Part shown: positions 1 to 11,723 of the stretch, in pieces
How positions within the stretch are numbered: position 1 is the stretch's first letter
Layout: each line of letters starts with the position of its first letter
Assembly (NCBI GenBank): GCA_030435675.1
Contig: CM059621.1
Coordinates: 1,922,001 to 1,986,000 of the forward strand
Direction of reading: 5' to 3'
Length of the DNA stretch: 64,000 bases
DNA from: Steinernema hermaphroditum
Lineage: Eukaryota > Nematoda > Chromadorea > Rhabditida > Steinernematidae
The notes under the pieces: model-generated
Databases searched by the model: none
What the model was told of the DNA's origin: nothing
Seen by the model: the letters and a program-made list of their open reading frames with translations, nothing else
Translations under genes and position numbers: made by a program

Positions 1-371
1 CTTGCTGACTGGAATATATTTGTACCTATTGGCTAAAGTTAATGATCGCATTGCGTCACGAAGGCGTTTTATAAGTACAGGCAAACGACATGCATCTTCT
101 GATAAAGTTATGGAAGAAATTTCGATAGAGTAGACGACATCCGAGTGCAGCACAGAAATCAGCTTGCGTGGGCCCCGAAGCTGAGAATTGAATTCGATGC
201 CGTCGAGATGGTGGAGCACGGCAAGCGAAGTCGCCGCACCTGAGCGCGCGGACGTCGGAGTTGAAACGATTCTTCTGGTTGAGTAATCGATGCGGGCCCT
301 AAAATTTACTGCAAAATTCACTCGTGCCAGCTCGCGATGTATTACCTTTTTGTCGCCCTGCTATCGTCCAA
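1..371. other. Intergenic, downstream of srt gene 1
   Basis: No supportable gene. A GC-rich stretch at about 150-290 weakly resembles the interior of repeat A (described at 35836-36341), but it is too degenerate to bound. The rest is ordinary AT-rich spacer. Confidence 0.4.
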
Positions 372-1500
372 TCAACGTGTCTTAACCGATGTCACATGCA
401 CCACTGTACCACTTTTACTGCTATTCCGGAATCTGATAACAAAGGTCCGCCAATCTCTTCTTATTTCGGCATTGCAGCACAAATACACAATTCCACCAAG
501 CCCAACCTCTGCACGGAAAATGTATCCATCGATCCATTGAACTGATCCAGGTAAAACGAAGAATAGGACGATAGTTGCGTACGAAAGACCGCAGATCAGA
601 GTCACTTGTAACAGCAGCTAAAGCTCTCCAGAGTTAGTGCACAATAGAGGAATAATCAAGCTTACTACGATCTTTGCCTTCGTCATATAGGCTGAATTGA
701 CTTTGCGGACCTTCCAGAAAATGGTGAGAATGAGGAGAACGTAAACAACAGATAGAACAACAATAAAAGTTGAATCGTTATAAAACAAAGCCATGTTCTT
801 GTACTAAGTGACTCGAATTAGCATTCAATTGTGCTGAACGAAAACTACTTACTTGATTCCTGTCGATTATGGGCACTCTGCTGTCGTCCACACCCGAGTA
901 AGGATTCGGGCTTCCCACGTGGTTGACAGAAGTAACTATGACTGGCGGGATGAAAAACAAGTAATAGCCCGAATAGACTACTATCGCGATCATCCAAACA
1001 TAAACTATATTTCCCTCGAAAAGCCAGGATGTCGATTTGCACTGGATTATATCGGCTAATCGATTCAAAGCCAACAGACTGGCGGACGTGGTCTGAGTGA
1101 CTCGCAAGGCGTTAATCGTAGAGCCCATAAGATAGGTCACAGCTGGACTACAGCAGTAGACGGCTCCCGTGTAAAACAAGTAGGGCTGAACAGCAGTCAA
1201 CAACGCAAGAAAGATGAGGTCTTGAACGCCGATAAAGATCATAATACGGTAGCATGAATGCTTGGCGTACTTGCCCTGTAGCAGAGACATCAGTACTGGG
1301 ATGTATATGGACTAAATAGTGATGTCCAAATAATGTTTGCATGGAGAATGGTGACATACGAGAAACACAGTGCCCATTGAAACGTATATTGCGCAGTGAA
1401 GAGGTCTGGAGACACCCTTCTGGCACCACTCCTCCTTTGTCATGGCTGAACAACTGTAGAGACGATTATACTCATTTGGATCGAACAGAAAAACGTTCAT
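372..1500 (-). CDS. Serpentine receptor class T (SRT) chemoreceptor, 327 aa, four exons
   Basis: Predicted 7TM chemosensory receptor of the nematode SRT class (Pfam 7TM_GPCR_Srt), expected in the membrane of sensory neurons. Exons on the minus strand are 1360-1500, 853-1311, 666-803 and 372-617. All introns are phase 0, with GTATGT/GTAAGT-like donors and TTTAG/CTTAG acceptors. SRT hallmarks are visible: an N-terminal FDPNEYNRLYSC segment, HSCYR before TM2, the GAVYCCSP extracellular segment, LLALNRL at the end of TM3, FIPPV in TM4, and a last exon ending with an IR-D-W cytoplasmic motif. The start at 1500 matches the start of the paralogue at 4322, although the frame stays open further upstream. 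Exon lengths (141/459/138/246) equal those of the next gene, so the two are tandem duplicates. The ligand is unknown. Confidence 0.88.
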
Positions 1501-3202
1501 CTTCCGAATTTGGCGTTGCCCTATAATCAACAAGCTAATGAAGCATTTTGAGAGGATCATGCAGCGCATTCAACTCCGCAAGAGCGGTCTACTCTGCCAC
1601 ACCATGTCACGGAGCATAGAAATCAATGGCATGGACTACAGGTGAGAGAGCCAAAACAACCATTTGAGTTAGGTCAGGGAGCGAAAGACTTCACCGATTG
1701 CGTCCTAATGAAAATTAAAGACCAACGTATCTGTACAAACATCAATTAACCAGATTACAAATAGTAATGTGGCTACCCACGTAGCCGGAACAAAAAAAAT
1801 TCTTGTTTTTCGTGAGAGCGCATGTGAGAGAATACTTGGTAATCAGACAATAGCGGAGTCAACAGACGAATTGTGCTCACTCTACTCATTGAGACTTAGA
1901 CTCTACCAGTCCGAAAGACCTGTCTACGCCAAAATGGGACTACCCTTGACAGACTCGAAGCTGTAAATAAAAAAAAACGACAAAATAAAGCACTTTTCAG
2001 ACTGTCTCACAAACGACGTCGGATTTGTAGGAGACCAGTAAAACTATTACATAAAACAGTTTTTCGCCGAACCACATCTCGTCAAGAAGACCGTCAAAGC
2101 CGCCAAAACACCCGCGCTTCGCAACCTGAAGACACGCTCCCACGTCAAAGTCTGCACTGCCAACCGATGACTTTGACTCCCATACAACCGGAAGCAGAAT
2201 GTAGCTTCAATTTTTGACCACTGTTTAGTACAAAGGCTTTTGTGGGGAAATGTGATCCATGTTATTAAACCAGAAAGGGAAAATGCCACCAAAAACACGC
2301 AGCTTTCTAATGAGTCCGTGTAGACGTGAATGGATAACCGGCGCGTTCGTTGGTCCGGGAATGTAAGTGTTTTCCTGTGCCCACGGCAGCGGTTCGTTTC
2401 AAACAGCATTGAGCCGATTCTGATCGAACACAAACCGGCTCACAATTACCCACAGAGACCGTTTAGAACAGACTATGTCCGGCAGGTAACCACACACAAT
2501 GAGGAAGCGGAGGAGAACCGAACCGAACCGAGCATCGAATGAAACGCGTTCGCAATGAACCACGCAGACAATTCGTAAGCAATCGATTCACCATACCTCA
2601 AACCTAGCTGCGAAGCCTTCCGTTCGTTTTTAGTTAAACTCAAAAATAAAAACGACTCTATGAGTATGAGCAACAATCTCGCCGCCCGCAGTGCTATTGG
2701 TGTCTTCATAAGGTATTTGGTGTGTTTACTACCGAAAGGACGCTGATGTCTAGTGGAACGCACCCAGCCGCCTGGGTCGGCTAGCCATTCAGCTGACTTA
2801 AGCGTCCGGATCACTGGTACATACAGCTGATCCGAAAATCGTAATAAATACTCCGTCTCGAGTTTGTCCGTCTCTGTGGGAGAGAACAACCGAACAGAGG
2901 AACTAGCTGTGTATTTGAAGGATTTTCTCTGATCATCTGAGCTGTTGAACGTCTGACAGATCAACGAGATGCTTGTTTATTACCGAACTAGTTGATGAGA
3001 CTTCACCCATCCGGAGCTGCAGCTATAGAATTGCTAGCTAAACTTGCCTTCCAATCATAGGATAAGCGTTGTATGTCATAATTTGATTCTTTACAAACAC
3101 GGTACTTAAAAACAGTTGCATTTCAGAACAGTTGTCTGATCAAATATTGGTCTAGCAAATCAACAAATGACAAAATCCGATATCAACACTTAACTGAAAA
3201 AA
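1501..3202. other. Spacer between the two srt genes
   Basis: No gene is supported. Around 2050-2170 there is a short GC-rich remnant resembling the interior of repeat A in minus orientation. A 163-codon minus-strand frame at 2473-2964 has no recognisable domain, membrane segment or splice context, and is treated as chance. Confidence 0.4.
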
Positions 3203-4322
3203 TCAGCATTTTTGAACAGACGTCACATGTACCACGCTAACACGTTTCTTCCCTTTCCACATTCTGGTGAAACAGGTTTTCCAGTCATTTCTGATTTCAC
3301 GATTGCAGCACAAATATATAATTCCACCGAGTCCTGCTTCAACACGGAAAACATAGGCGTTTAACCACTGAAGAGATTTGGGCGTCAGGAAGAAGCAGAT
3401 TGAGGTTGCATAGACGAGTCCGGAGATCATGCTGACCTGCACTATCAACTGTATACAGTACAATTAGGACGATTACAAAAAGTGCCTACGCTTACCTTGA
3501 TCTTTGCTTTTGTCATATTAACTGTACTGACAGCGCGCAGTTTCCAGAACACTATGACGATAAATAGAACATAAAGCGTTGACAACACAGTAAGGAAAGC
3601 AACATCGTGATAAAGTACGTTTATGCTCACATACTAAACCTTGTGATAAATCTTTAAAATCTATAGAACATCTTTACCTCTTTGATGTTGATTGTTGGGA
3701 CTCTTCTGTCGTTTACACCAAAGTAAGGATTTGGACTACCCACCCGATTTGTAGATGAAATCAGGACTGGTGGAAAGAACAGAAAATTATAGCCTGAATA
3801 TGCTACCACCAGGGCCATCCAACCATAAACTCTATTTTCTTCGAAAAGCCAACGCATCCATTTGAATTCGATTATGTCAGAAAAACGATTCAGTGCTAGC
3901 AGAGTGGACGTGCAGGTTTGAGTGCTCCACAGGAACTTAAACAAACAGCCCAATATATAAATAACGGTTGGGCTACAGCAGTAGACGGCTCCCACATAGA
4001 ACACGTAGGGTTGAATGATAGTGAGGATCAGTAGCAGTATAATGTCTTGAACGCCAAGAAAGATCATGAACCGATAGCATGAATGCACCGTGTATTTCCT
4101 TTGTAACATTAGCAACAAGACCGGTACATATGTGATCTAAAGAGCCATCTATGATTGGAGAACATTTGTCGCGCATGATACCAGGAAGAGTGTACCCATT
4201 GTAAAATAAATAATACTTTCAACCGTGACGTCGTTGCTATTCGAGCACCACTCCTCTGTTGTCATTGCCGTACAGCTGTACATACGTTTGTACTCTTCTG
4301 GTTGAAACAGGAATACGTTCAT
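3203..4322 (-). CDS. Serpentine receptor class T (SRT) chemoreceptor, 327 aa, four exons
   Basis: Second member of the srt tandem pair, same strand and same exon plan as its neighbour: 4182-4322, 3678-4136, 3496-3633 and 3203-3448 (141/459/138/246 nt, all phase 0). It keeps the class signatures: FQPEEYKRMYSC at the N-terminus, HSCYRFMIF, GAVYCCSP, LLALNRFSD at the TM3 end, FFPPV in TM4, and MTKAKIK at the end of exon 3. No stops or frameshifts are seen, so the gene looks functional. The start at 4322 follows an AAA context and is the first methionine aligned with the paralogue. SRT class is a confident call; an orthologue number cannot be given from sequence alone. Confidence 0.88.
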
Positions 4323-4552
4323 TTTAGTCTGCAAATAACAACAGTAGTACGGAGTGGCGGAATACACGATGAGTTGAAGAGGTAGTTCTACTGGAAACAA
4401 TTTGTTGCCATACATTGCGGCCTACGCTGACTTTCTTAATCAAACAGTGGAAAACAGAGTTGATACTACTACGAATTCGACATGAGCAACACTACCTAAT
4501 TTGAAGCAAAAATGAAATAAGTTGGAAATAAAAATATAAAATAAAAAATAAA

Positions 4553-4592
4553 ATTACGGAAGTTACTGGCTGACACCAGTAACTTCCGTAAT
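4553..4592. repeat. Perfect 17-bp inverted repeat (hairpin)
   Basis: Two perfect 17-nt arms separated by 6 nt, in AT-rich intergenic DNA upstream of the second srt gene. It could fold as a cruciform or RNA hairpin. No T-run or gene end nearby makes it look like a terminator, and no coding function is implied. Confidence 0.85.
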
Positions 4593-4773
4593 ACCCGCGA
4601 AAGAAATGTTCAGGCGCTATTGTTTCTCTTGAAAACACCAATGGGTATGCAGTGCCGTGGTTGTCTAACACAATAGGAAATAGTCGTGCATAACATAACA
4701 TAACAACAGAACATAACAAGGTCTTTTCTAATTATTTCTTTTGTCAATGTTGAGCAGCAGAAGTCACATTGTA

Positions 4774-5031
4774 TTGGGTTGGGGAATAAGTTCTGCGATT
4801 TTTTTCAATCTGCAGTTTTTAGTATTTTTTGCTGTTCTGCCGCATACCTTTTGGAAGAGCTATCTCTGCGCTACAAAAGTGCGGTAACACTTTTTATTTT
4901 ATAGCCGTACTGTGTCTGAATTTTAGGATATTCAGATAGAGTTTCCAGGAGGTAAAAAGCACCATCGTAAAAAGCAAGATCGTTTTTCAATCGACACAAA
5001 AAAAACCGCACGAACTTATTTCCCAACCCAA
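4774..5031. mobile_element. Mariner-type MITE, about 258 bp
   Basis: Near-matching terminal inverted repeats of about 20 bp begin TTGGGTTGGG at the left end and occur in reverse complement at the right end. TA dinucleotides lie immediately outside both ends (4772-4773 and 5032-5033), as expected of Tc1/mariner insertion. The interior is AT-rich with no transposase frame, so it is non-autonomous and would need a transposase supplied in trans. Confidence 0.85.
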
Positions 5032-5032
5032 T

Positions 5033-5879
5033 ATTGAGCAAATTGTATTACTAATAAGATTGTTAGTCCTGTAAAAGACCGAGATGGAAAACAGCACAGA
5101 GAGGACATTTTCTTAGAATTATACCAGCACGAAATAGCGGTAGTCTTTTTCTTCGATGGAAGAACTATTTCCGTGTTATTGAGTGATTGTATTGGACTAT
5201 GTGTGCCAAGCACATGCTGTAAGCAATTTTCTTGGATTTTCGACAGTTATCTTGATCAATTTATCTCCATCGCTGCATATCCACGTCTTCTGGATATTTC
5301 ACCTTCTGTGAAAAATAAAAGTACAATAACTGTGACTTATGCCCTTCGTCGAAGTTTCTACATATACCACGATTGTTCCACCTGGCCAAAAAATCTTATA
5401 GAACAGTCCGAATCGCGGCCTAATCCAGCCAAAGCGTTGTTTCAACGTCGACGCCGCAAGATGCATTGACTTTAAGGTAAAGGCTTTGATTGACACATAG
5501 GCCACGTAGGGCCGCACTGGAGCCCGATTATGAAATTTCGTGGAGTCTGTCTCACAGTTGTTGGTCACCACGTGCGAGAAGGACACAGTCACCCAATAGT
5601 TTAAACTACCTTATGACAAGACTCGTACACTAGGCAACGTCTTTTGTGCACAACCTTTTTCAGGTGGATATTGTTTCTGAGAAAACGAAAGCCATTTTAT
5701 GAGCAAGCGAATAATAATGTAGATAATTGTTAAGCGTCACCAGGATTCCATCTAACAAAAAAAAAACGGTCTTCTTCGTGAGATGGTGGAAACTGCCACA
5801 ACACTGTTGTTTCATGCCTCCTGGGCAATCCAATAACGACGGTCAAGATGACCGCTCACTAAACTCATTTAACGAATTT
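5033..5879. other. Spacer without a recognised gene
   Basis: Open frames of about 97 codons occur on both strands at 5173-5592, but they have no membrane segments, conserved motifs or splice signals consistent with the neighbouring families. I see no supported feature. Confidence 0.35.
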
Positions 5880-6150
5880 CAGAGAGAGTGAGTGAATCCG
5901 GACATCAAAGACCGCCCCTTCGGTCACCTTCGGCGGCTTCTCTGGCGGCGCGGGTGGAGTCAAGCGGTGGTGACGGTCTTCTTGGCGTTACAGTGGGACT
6001 ACGGCTCCCTGATGTTACAGGTCTTCTGGGAGCGGGAAGTGATCATTGCGCGAACGGTGACAGCTAAGAAAGACCGCTCACTCAACTCATTCGGCGGACG
6101 TCAGAGAGAGCGAGTGGACGATCCGACCGATCGCTGAGGACCCAAATGAA
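5880..6150 (+). repeat. Repeat A copy (3' half)
   Basis: GC-rich segment ending in the shared terminus AAATGAAAGAC. It aligns by eye with the 3' halves of the copies at 35836-36341 and 39100-39572, including the common GGCGGCGCGGGT and CTCACTCAACTCATTCGGC stretches. The 5' half is absent or too diverged to see. Confidence 0.8.
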
Positions 6151-6223
6151 AGACATGTTGTTTGTTACTATACAGAGAACATTATCGGTTTATTTCTCGG
6201 AGACAGCAGACCATTAAATTGAA

Positions 6224-7219
6224 CTATATGTTTGATGAAATAGCTGATATATGATTGCTGCTTGGCACAACTGACTGTACACTGTGTTTCTTCCTTAGAA
6301 AAGTGCATAGTAGAGTTGCAGCAGCCTTGCGATAAGGTTGAAATGTTACAATTGAGACAAATGAGAACATGACCCCGTGAAAAGAGACAACCACAGATCC
6401 GAGCATCGACACTTCGTTTGCATAATAAAATGTGGGAATTTCTGCCACAATAAGTGTAACAGCGAGCGGAATACCACCAAATATCAGAGGTACAGCTGTT
6501 ACAACTAACAGATACCTAAGAAACTTGCGATGTTGCTCAAGTGTCTGTCTGCTTAGCAAAGTCTTTTTTTGAGATAGCCTTTGCCGAAGCATCACAGAAC
6601 ATATAATGATGACAACAATTCCCAATAGAACAAGGAATAGCGCTGTACACAGAGCTGACTGCACTTCCCACCCGTGAGGCCAGTAGCAGAAAATACCTTC
6701 ATGCAGCGGGAGCTTTTCTTTTGATGGATATTCAGTATTTTGTATGAAAATCTGCTTGCAAAGAATGACTCCAATGGCCGACAGAAATATATGAAGGCAG
6801 CTGCATAAGAGCCAGATACACTTAGCGTTCGCTCGCTGTATCAGCTCTGGATTAGCAAATGCAAAATATCGGTATGGGAATGCAAACGACAGTGCCAGAG
6901 CACAATTGAATTCACATAGGATGATACCAGCCAGGAGAACGTGGGCGATGTACTCGTCATTCGTGAACACACTAATTGGACCGTCAATACGAAAGCAGTG
7001 AGAGGGTAGGAGGGGATATAAGTGGATTATTGCTGCAACGATGTTGCCAATGAAGTTCCATGCCATCACATTAAGTAAAAAGTACGGCAGCGCACCCATC
7101 TCCTTTGGCGAGTGTCGGGCAATTATGTACATGGAGAATATTTTAATTGGGAAGTGGATGAGTGAACTAAGGTCCAAGGTTCTATTGAAGATTTGGTCGA
7201 CTAGATGGGCAGACCACAT
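6224..7219 (-). CDS. Intronless SRH/SRI-like 7TM chemoreceptor (family A), 331 aa
   Basis: Single open frame with seven hydrophobic segments (roughly residues 19-34, 44-66, 92-114, 134-154, 188-210, 235-260, 268-293). Family A signatures: HFPIKIFSMYI in TM1, RHSPKEM then LPYFLLN entering TM2, PYRY at 115-118 after TM3, QTLEQHRKF at 225-233 before TM6, and QPYRKAA after TM7. Cys75 and Cys178 (GIFCYWPHGW) are conserved across the family and probably form the extracellular disulfide. There is an NRT sequon at residue 12. The HSP-M and late PYR motifs fit the SRH/SRI branch of nematode chemoreceptors; I cannot separate SRH from SRI by eye. A TATA-like TTATAAAG lies about 67 bp upstream of the start. 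Confidence 0.85.
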   Translation of the reverse strand: MWSAHLVDQIFNRTLDLSSLIHFPIKIFSMYIIARHSPKEMGALPYFLLNVMAWNFIGNIVAAIIHLYPLLPSHCFRIDGPISVFTNDEYIAHVLLAGIILCEFNCALALSFAFPYRYFAFANPELIQRANAKCIWLLCSCLHIFLSAIGVILCKQIFIQNTEYPSKEKLPLHEGIFCYWPHGWEVQSALCTALFLVLLGIVVIIICSVMLRQRLSQKKTLLSRQTLEQHRKFLRYLLVVTAVPLIFGGIPLAVTLIVAEIPTFYYANEVSMLGSVVVSFHGVMFSFVSIVTFQPYRKAAATLLCTFLRKKHSVQSVVPSSNHISAISSNI

Positions 7220-8829
7220 TCTTTAGAATGGTCAAAGAGCTAGATGCAGTTCCTTGTTTTTGAGTTCACCCACTGAAGTGAACGCTTTATAATTTTTGTT
7301 ATTAAGTTAAATTACTGCATTGAGGTAATTCACCTTTACGGATGACTTTGTTGGAAGACAAAGGTATGGACGTAGAAGCGGAACGTGTTTTTCTCAAAGC
7401 TGCTGAGCTCAAATGCGGTGTTGTTCGCAGCCATTGTTGAACTGCTAATTTTTGCAAAACCTTGTTATTTGTGTCAGTGGGCGGCATTAACAATAATTAC
7501 TACTAATGTAGTCTTTGACAGATCGCCGCAAACAACGGGTTCCTTTTTGTTTGCGACATGTTTCTACGAGGCTTTCTTGGATTTGGTTGCATTACAGAGT
7601 GAGAAACCAAAACGAGAGATGTGCTTATAGTACAGCAGAAAGACACGCATTAGACCGCTCGAAACGGTATCCGAGTAAAGCGAGCATCGGACCCCCACCT
7701 CCAGCCTTATTCACGATGGCTTCTGCCACTTCACCATCTGCGTTCGACCGCCTGCGTTTCTGAGGAAATCCAGAACTTTTTCGCTTTGATTTTGTTACCG
7801 TTTCTACTGGCGGGGGAAATCGAAGAACCTTTGTTGCACTTCTAAAACTTGCGCTTTTGATAACTATATACTGGTTTTTCTCCTTACTGTGAACCTGAAT
7901 CGGCAAGCGTTTTGGTACCGAAACATTGTTGATAATCCTCCAAGTGATCGCAGCCCGATCTGCCACATCTGGGCGGACCAGCAGGACTCGGGATTACATT
8001 GAAATACTGTTTAATCCAAAGAGGCAACAGATAGTGCGCGGTTAATCTGACAGTGCATCAATATTTTCGCTTGTCAAATGCTGCGTATACCAGCAGACGC
8101 GTTCACTTGTCTTATTTTCATGTATCTCCTCTTCAGCATCTGTTCTGCACAAACGACTTCTGCCCATGTTCACAGTAGAATGTTCGAACCCAGCTCATTT
8201 CCCTTATTTCAAGCCATAGCCGCACTGAAAATTCGTAAGCCATTTGCTTAAGTGTTCACTACAGATTTGATTTCACTTTTCAGCATGTGAGGATTACCAC
8301 TCTCAACGGATTTGCCTTGGAATCCGACAATCAAGCCAGTGTGACACCCAGGGACATATAAAATATTGTTACAAATCCTGTACAAACTGCACTGGAATTG
8401 TTCGCAAGGTCTAACGTTTCGTCGTTTCGTCATTAAAACGATCTACAGCAATGATGGTATTTGTGCCAAGTTATTTATCTCGCAGCTTCAGCTCTTCCTC
8501 CATTCATGCTTGCAGAGAACAATGGTGTCATTACCACTATTGTATGTTCAACCAGTTTCTTAGTAAACTACTGCATAGTGAGTGGTGTCAGTCACACAGA
8601 AATCGTTTGCGTGTACGGAATACATGTTCGAAGACCTGTCGCTCAAATGGCTCATTTGTCTTTTTTACAATAGTGCCAGTACTGAGTACGTTTCAAATAA
8701 TGGTTGTAAATCGGTCTCAGAATTCGTCGCTTATCCGATTGCGGGGAACGGACTCCCATGGACCCCAGTTGGCGGTGTCTTGTAGTCCGAATAAGGGAGC
8801 GTCATTCATTCTTTTGGAATCATTCGTGA
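7220..8829. other. Intergenic, no supported gene
   Basis: Overlapping frames at 8451-8894 include a hydrophobic stretch (residues around LAASALPPFML) but lack any receptor signature or splice sites, so they are not called. Nothing else is recognisable. Confidence 0.35.
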
Positions 8830-9352
8830 ACTCTTGCTCAGTTTATGACTCGCACTTGGTCTCTAAAGAGAATACGTTGGCGTATAAATCATAGAATCAT
8901 CAACTAATCTGGAGTCAATGCATTATGCATAATTGTCGCCAGGGCAGCTTAATCTCCGCGTCGCCATATCGCCTCAGATTCCCAGAAGCCGCAAATTCAT
9001 AGCAACTGTGTTGACAGCAGTCAGTTTGGAGTCATAACAGGTAACAATTACTCTGTAATTATTCGCCTATCATCTGCTGTCGTCACACGTGAAGGCTACT
9101 AAGTACCTGCCCTCCAATTTATACGATCGTTTAACGCTAGGAACACTCCGTATATCGAAAAGGCGTAATAAAAAACTACAATAAACCGTAAATTGTGGAC
9201 CTGAATGTATAGCGTTTGTTGGAGGTGCTGCCTAGCCCCTACCACAATCTGTATACATAACTAACAAACACCTCTTCCGCCTATTCACTATCGACTCCAC
9301 CGCCAACGTGCAGCATCTAACACTTAGCTACGCGACCGCACAATATAACGCC
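8830..9352 (+). repeat. Duplicated upstream region, partner of 11275-11723
   Basis: This 5' flank of the receptor at 9353 aligns with 11275-11723 upstream of the receptor at 11724. Shared blocks include ATTGTCGCCAGGGC and TCATCTG(C/T)TGTCGT. It is part of one tandem duplication that also carries the two downstream genes. It may hold the promoter of these receptors, but no single motif stands out. Confidence 0.8.
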
Positions 9353-10312
9353 ATGCGGTCCTCTGCTGCCGTGGATCAAATATTTATCATAGCCACAGAT
9401 GTGAGCATAGTCATTCACGTTCCTGTGAAACTCTTTGCCATGTACGTCATACTGCGACACTCACCTGCAAATATGGACGAACTTCCGTACTTCCTGCTTA
9501 ACACAATGGCCTGGAACCTCGCTGGCAATTTGCTTTCTGCCTTATTGCACCCCAACCCCCTATTGCCATCCCAGTGTTCTAAAATCTCCGGTCTCATCGG
9601 CTACTTCAGCACTAATGAGTACGTAGCGCATATCATAAATGCTTTACTTTACACATCTATACAAAACGGTTGCTTGGCGATGGTACTCGCATTTCCATAT
9701 CGCTATTTAGCATTTGCTCATTCTGGTTTTGTTAAAAAATTTTCATCCACCCAGTGGTGGCTCTATGGTGCCTCTCTGCATATAGCAACCACTGCCTTCA
9801 GTCTAGGCTGCTATTCACTGATGATTGTACCCTACGCGGATTACCCTGACAAAGAGATGATCCCGCTACTAGAAGGAATTTACTGCATCGCTCCGTATGG
9901 CTGGACGAAATATATCATTGGAACGGCGCTAGGAATCGCAGGTTCAGCCGCAGTGGGCACAATTGTGATTTCATATGTACTTCTTCGAAGATATCTCGCA
10001 CAAATGAGCGACGTAATAAGTGCAAAAACTCTGGAGCTTCAGCGAAAATTTCAACGCAACCTCATTGTAATAACCTTTGTTCCTGTGCTATTAGGTGCGG
10101 TCCCCATAGGTCTGATTGTTTTTTGTCAGGGATTTCCTCGTATTCCCTACAGCCGTGAAATTACGATGACATGCCTTGTGTTTATTTTGAATTATGGGGC
10201 GGTTAATGCAGTGGTTTCTATTTTTATCTTCAAACCATACTTGAAGGCTGCAAAACGAATTTTATCGCTGTGCCGGAAATCAACGACTGTGCAAAACATC
10301 ATTGTGAGTTAG
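9353..10312 (+). CDS. Intronless SRH/SRI-like 7TM chemoreceptor (family A), 319 aa
   Basis: Family A receptor, intact in one exon. The start at 9353 (MRSSAAVDQ) was chosen because it aligns with MWSSAVVDQ of the tandem copy at 11724; an upstream in-frame methionine at 9308 is judged spurious. It keeps the TM1 HVPVKLFAMYV block, RHSPANMDELPYFLLN, FPYRYLAF, SAKTLELQRKFQ before TM6, SREITM before TM7 and FKPYLKAAKR at the end. It is very similar to the 11724 gene, including its 3' flank (GGAATGTGTTCGCTGGTTG). It points towards a broken receptor on the opposite strand (10810-11266), mirroring the intact convergent pair downstream. Confidence 0.85.
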   Translation: MRSSAAVDQIFIIATDVSIVIHVPVKLFAMYVILRHSPANMDELPYFLLNTMAWNLAGNLLSALLHPNPLLPSQCSKISGLIGYFSTNEYVAHIINALLYTSIQNGCLAMVLAFPYRYLAFAHSGFVKKFSSTQWWLYGASLHIATTAFSLGCYSLMIVPYADYPDKEMIPLLEGIYCIAPYGWTKYIIGTALGIAGSAAVGTIVISYVLLRRYLAQMSDVISAKTLELQRKFQRNLIVITFVPVLLGAVPIGLIVFCQGFPRIPYSREITMTCLVFILNYGAVNAVVSIFIFKPYLKAAKRILSLCRKSTTVQNIIVS

Positions 10313-10809
10313 GAATGTGTTCGCTGGTTGTATTGGTGAAATGTGCTGATTTATAAGACATATACATATTGGGTCGATGCATTGAAAATGATTCAAAATA
10401 AAAAAGATGTTTATATGTCACAAAGTCGTGTAAAAAACTCCTTTTTTGACTTTAGTGCAGACTTTGGCCGTTTTTCTTTCCTATAATTTCTCAGAAAATC
10501 TACAGGTGATCCTCACATAGAGTTAGGTTAGGCCATTAAGCATACTAAGCAACTGGATTACAACTACGGCTAAGGAGGTGTTTGAGGAAATTTAGTATCG
10601 AAGCTGCGGAAATCCCGAAGTTGTTTCCTAGTTCGCAGAGCATGGTAGAACGTTTACTATTCTTCTATGCTGCGGGTCCTGCTACCTGCAACTCTTGGCA
10701 TCTCACAATGGCATCTCTCATACAGCGTTTACTAGTTTGACACTGCATTACAATTGCATTCGTAGCTGCTTACGAGGTTGCTAATATCAACATTTATTCC
10801 TTACATCAA
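10313..10809. other. Spacer between convergent genes
   Basis: AT-rich spacer. Its first part matches the 3' flank of the 11724 gene, and the rest has no counterpart there (the intact pair is only 90 bp apart), so it represents extra or inserted DNA. No gene is seen. Confidence 0.4.
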
Positions 10810-11266
10810 CTGTTTCTTTAAAAACGTTCAAATCCTCAATGATAGAATGAAGAAGCGAAGCAACCTCTGCGCAATCCCCTTGGCCACCATACAGTACGTC
10901 TTATATGTTATAATCGAGGCAGTTTCTTAAATCGCTTCGTGGTTATAGAGCACAAACGTGCAGATCATTTGGAACTCACGACTGTACGGGATAGTCTTCG
11001 TTTAAAGGATCACGATGTTACAAACCACCAAAGGAAAGCATTCAACCACCAGCGGAACTGCAGTGAGAATCAATAGGTATAATAGGAATTTTCGATGAAG
11101 TTCCAGAGTTTGTGGGCTGGGAATGTTCCTCATTTTGTTAAGAGATCGTCTAAGGAGAAACCCGAACGTAGGTATCATAATTGTTGACATTAAGCTTACG
11201 ATGAAGACGCCAATCAGTATAATGTTCTTTCTGCATCCGTAGGCGGAAAACGCCGTCTTTGGCTCG
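10810..11266 (-). pseudogene. Truncated family A receptor pseudogene
   Basis: Minus-strand relic of the receptor at 12780-13754. It covers only the second half (from the GW/RKN region before TM5 through TM6, TM7 and the C-terminus). The clearest part is 11002-11266, with RRSLNKMRN, SPQTLELHRKFLLYLLILTA and TAVPLV. The frame is broken after that, and the position matching the stop of the intact gene reads CAG. Homology ends abruptly at about 11266, where the duplicated upstream region of the next unit begins, so the tandem-duplication breakpoint itself removed the 5' half. Confidence 0.85.
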
Positions 11267-11723
11267 TTCATGGCTCGAAGTTCAAGACTCGCATTCGGTC
11301 TCTAAAGCGATATGTTGGCGTATAAACTATAGAACAATTGACTGAATTTGAGTCAGTGCATTATACATAATTGTCGCCAGGGCCGCACTTGAGCTCGACG
11401 TTGCCGTAAGCCCCAGGTTCCCGGAACCCGTAACAACAACTTTGTGATTATTCGCTTATCATCTGTTGTCGTTACACGTGAAGGCTGCTAGGTACCTGCC
11501 CTACATAATTATACTCTAGGAACATTCCGTATATCGAAAAAGGCAAAATTAAACCACGAATCGTCGTCAAAACAACGGTTGTTGACCGCCACAAACCCCT
11601 GCCACAATCGGTATAGGTAACAAACACTTCTTCCAGCCTATTCATTATCGACTTCACAGCCAACGTACATCATCAATCTGTGCCTCACCTCTGTCCAGGC
11701 GTGCGCGGAATACAAATAACACC

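Noticed and set aside
2473..2964. 163-codon minus-strand frame
   Set aside because: No domain, signal, or paralogue; composition like surrounding spacer.
8451..8894. Overlapping plus-strand frames with a hydrophobic stretch
   Set aside because: No receptor motif, no splice sites, and three frames open at once, as expected by chance.
9415..9626. Open frames on the antisense or alternate frames of family A receptors (also at 11786-11997, 24002-24339, 44301-44552)
   Set aside because: They recur at the same place in paralogues only because the receptor sequence is conserved; the codon pattern supports the receptor frame.
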